DNA from: Sedimenticola sp.
GTDB taxonomy: Bacteria; Pseudomonadota; Gammaproteobacteria; Chromatiales; Chromatiaceae
Length of the DNA: 6,235 bases
Reading direction: 5' to 3'
Assembly: GCA_027038775.1 (NCBI GenBank)
Contig: JALWGP010000419.1
Span: forward strand, 1-6,235
Each line of letters begins with the position of its first letter. Positions within the stretch are counted from its first letter, which is position 1. Both the position numbers and the translations under genes were made by a program. Of this stretch, positions 5,489 to 6,235 are shown one piece after another. The notes beneath the pieces are model-generated. The model was given only the letters and a program-made list of their open reading frames with translations. It was not told where the DNA came from and did not search any database.

Positions 5489-6235
5489 GGGCGGCTCCAC
5501 CCTTCGGACGCTTCCCGGAGCCGTTGCAGGAACCCTTCCCGCTCCTTCGCGCTGGAGAGCCTCTCCCACCGTTCCTCCCGTATCTCCCTCTCCGGCCGCC
5601 GCACCTCCACCGGCAGAAAGCCGGCCTTGTAGCTCATCTTGCGGCAGTTGGGAATCCAGTAGCCCAGGTAGAGCCAGGTGCGGCCCTCCGCTCGGGCGGC
5701 CTCCACCTGGAGCAGGATGGCCAGGGTGCCCAGGGAGCGCCGTGCGTGGTCCGGGTGGAAGAAGGTGTAGAGGGCGGAGAGGCTGCGCGGCTGCTCGTCG
5801 GTGACCGCCACCGCCACCAGTTTGCCCCCGAGGCGCAGCTCCAGCAGCCGGGTGCTCGCCCAGGGGCTGAAGAGGAAGGCGTCGCTGGCGGCGCGGCTGG
5901 CCCTGGCCATCTCCCCCTCCCCGTGGCGAGCCTGGAGGTAGGCGCGGTAGAGCGCCCACTGCTCGTCGTTGAGACGATCGGTGACCACCCAGTCGGCCTC
6001 CAGGTCCGCGTTGAGCCTGCGAACGCGCCGCTGGCCGCGGCTCGGCCGGAAAGCCTCCACCGGGATGCGCGCGGCCACGCACTGGCGGCAGCGGTCGCAC
6101 CAGGGGCGGTAGACGTGGCTGCCGCTGCGGCGAAAGCCCTGGGCCAGGAAGAAGTCGTAGGCGCGGGACGAGAGCAGCGCCTCGTCCACCACCACCAGCG
6201 AGCGCGACTGCCGGTCCGGCAGGTAGTCGCAGGCG
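5485..6235 (-). CDS. bpt: Aspartate/glutamate leucyltransferase Bpt (5' end outside window)
   Basis: Bpt moves leucine from Leu-tRNA(Leu) to proteins with N-terminal Asp or Glu, marking them for ClpS/ClpAP degradation (bacterial N-end rule). The visible 249 residues start in frame at the window edge with ACDYLPDRQSRSL, the conserved C-x-YLP-x-R region near the N-terminus. Then come GFRRSGSHVYRPWCDRCRQC with its Cys cluster, VEAFRPSRGQRR, VAVAVTDEQPRSLSALYTFF and LGYWIPNCRKMSYKAGFLPVE, the ATE-family N- and C-terminal signatures. The GTG at 6195 is not the real start, because conserved sequence continues upstream of it. About 15 N-terminal residues are probably missing. By comparison with my memory of family members (about 235 residues ending soon after the YK-x-x-F-x-P-x-E motif), this protein has a charged C-terminal extension of roughly 20 residues (SSAKEREGFLQRLREASEGWSRP region). 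It stops at a TAG inside a REP. The gene is convergent with the barrel gene. Confidence 0.93.
   Translation of the reverse strand, partial: ACDYLPDRQSRSLVVVDEALLSSRAYDFFLAQGFRRSGSHVYRPWCDRCRQCVAARIPVEAFRPSRGQRRVRRLNADLEADWVVTDRLNDEQWALYRAYLQARHGEGEMARASRAASDAFLFSPWASTRLLELRLGGKLVAVAVTDEQPRSLSALYTFFHPDHARRSLGTLAILLQVEAARAEGRTWLYLGYWIPNCRKMSYKAGFLPVEVRRPEREIREERWERLSSAKEREGFLQRLREASEGWSRP

Noticed and set aside
5216..6100. Minus-strand open frame overlapping bpt and the right REP array
   Set aside because: It is read through the REPs and out of frame with the well-conserved Bpt protein. Its peptide is Arg/Gly/Pro-rich repeat translation.

Overview
The window is GC-rich DNA. It holds the 5' part of mfd, the 3' part of bpt (aspartate/glutamate leucyltransferase), signal-peptide-bearing envelope genes and GTAG-headed repetitive extragenic palindromes (REPs). 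Together these suggest a gammaproteobacterium. I cannot name a genus.

Layout: (1) Bases 46-603, minus strand, encode the first 186 residues of Mfd. The 5' edge (2-52) instead reads, on the plus strand, as a piece of the same Mfd protein from about 20 residues further on. The sequence therefore folds back on itself at a short microhomology (46-52). This is either a chimeric contig end or a small local inversion. (2) A 168-base divergent intergenic region (604-771). (3) A translationally coupled pair: a 12-TM RND/MMPL-type transporter (772-3057) and a secreted LolA-like lipid/lipoprotein carrier (3054-3830). (4) A REP array (3837-4058). (5) A predicted outer-membrane beta-barrel gene (4059-5249) whose start codon touches the last REP. 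(6) A second REP array (5262-5488). (7) bpt on the minus strand (5485-6235, 5' end outside the window), whose stop codon lies inside the last REP.

The transporter, carrier and barrel are all on the plus strand and would make a chain from inner membrane to periplasm to outer membrane. The likely job is moving a lipid or lipoprotein-like molecule across the envelope. The substrate is unknown, and inclusion of the barrel rests on position plus its predicted fold.

The most unusual non-coding content is the two REP arrays. They alternate two palindrome types that share a GTAGGA head, a CCCC loop and a GAA tail but have different, internally complementary 6-bp stems. The arrays bracket the barrel gene in the same orientation and touch a start codon on one side and a stop codon on the other.
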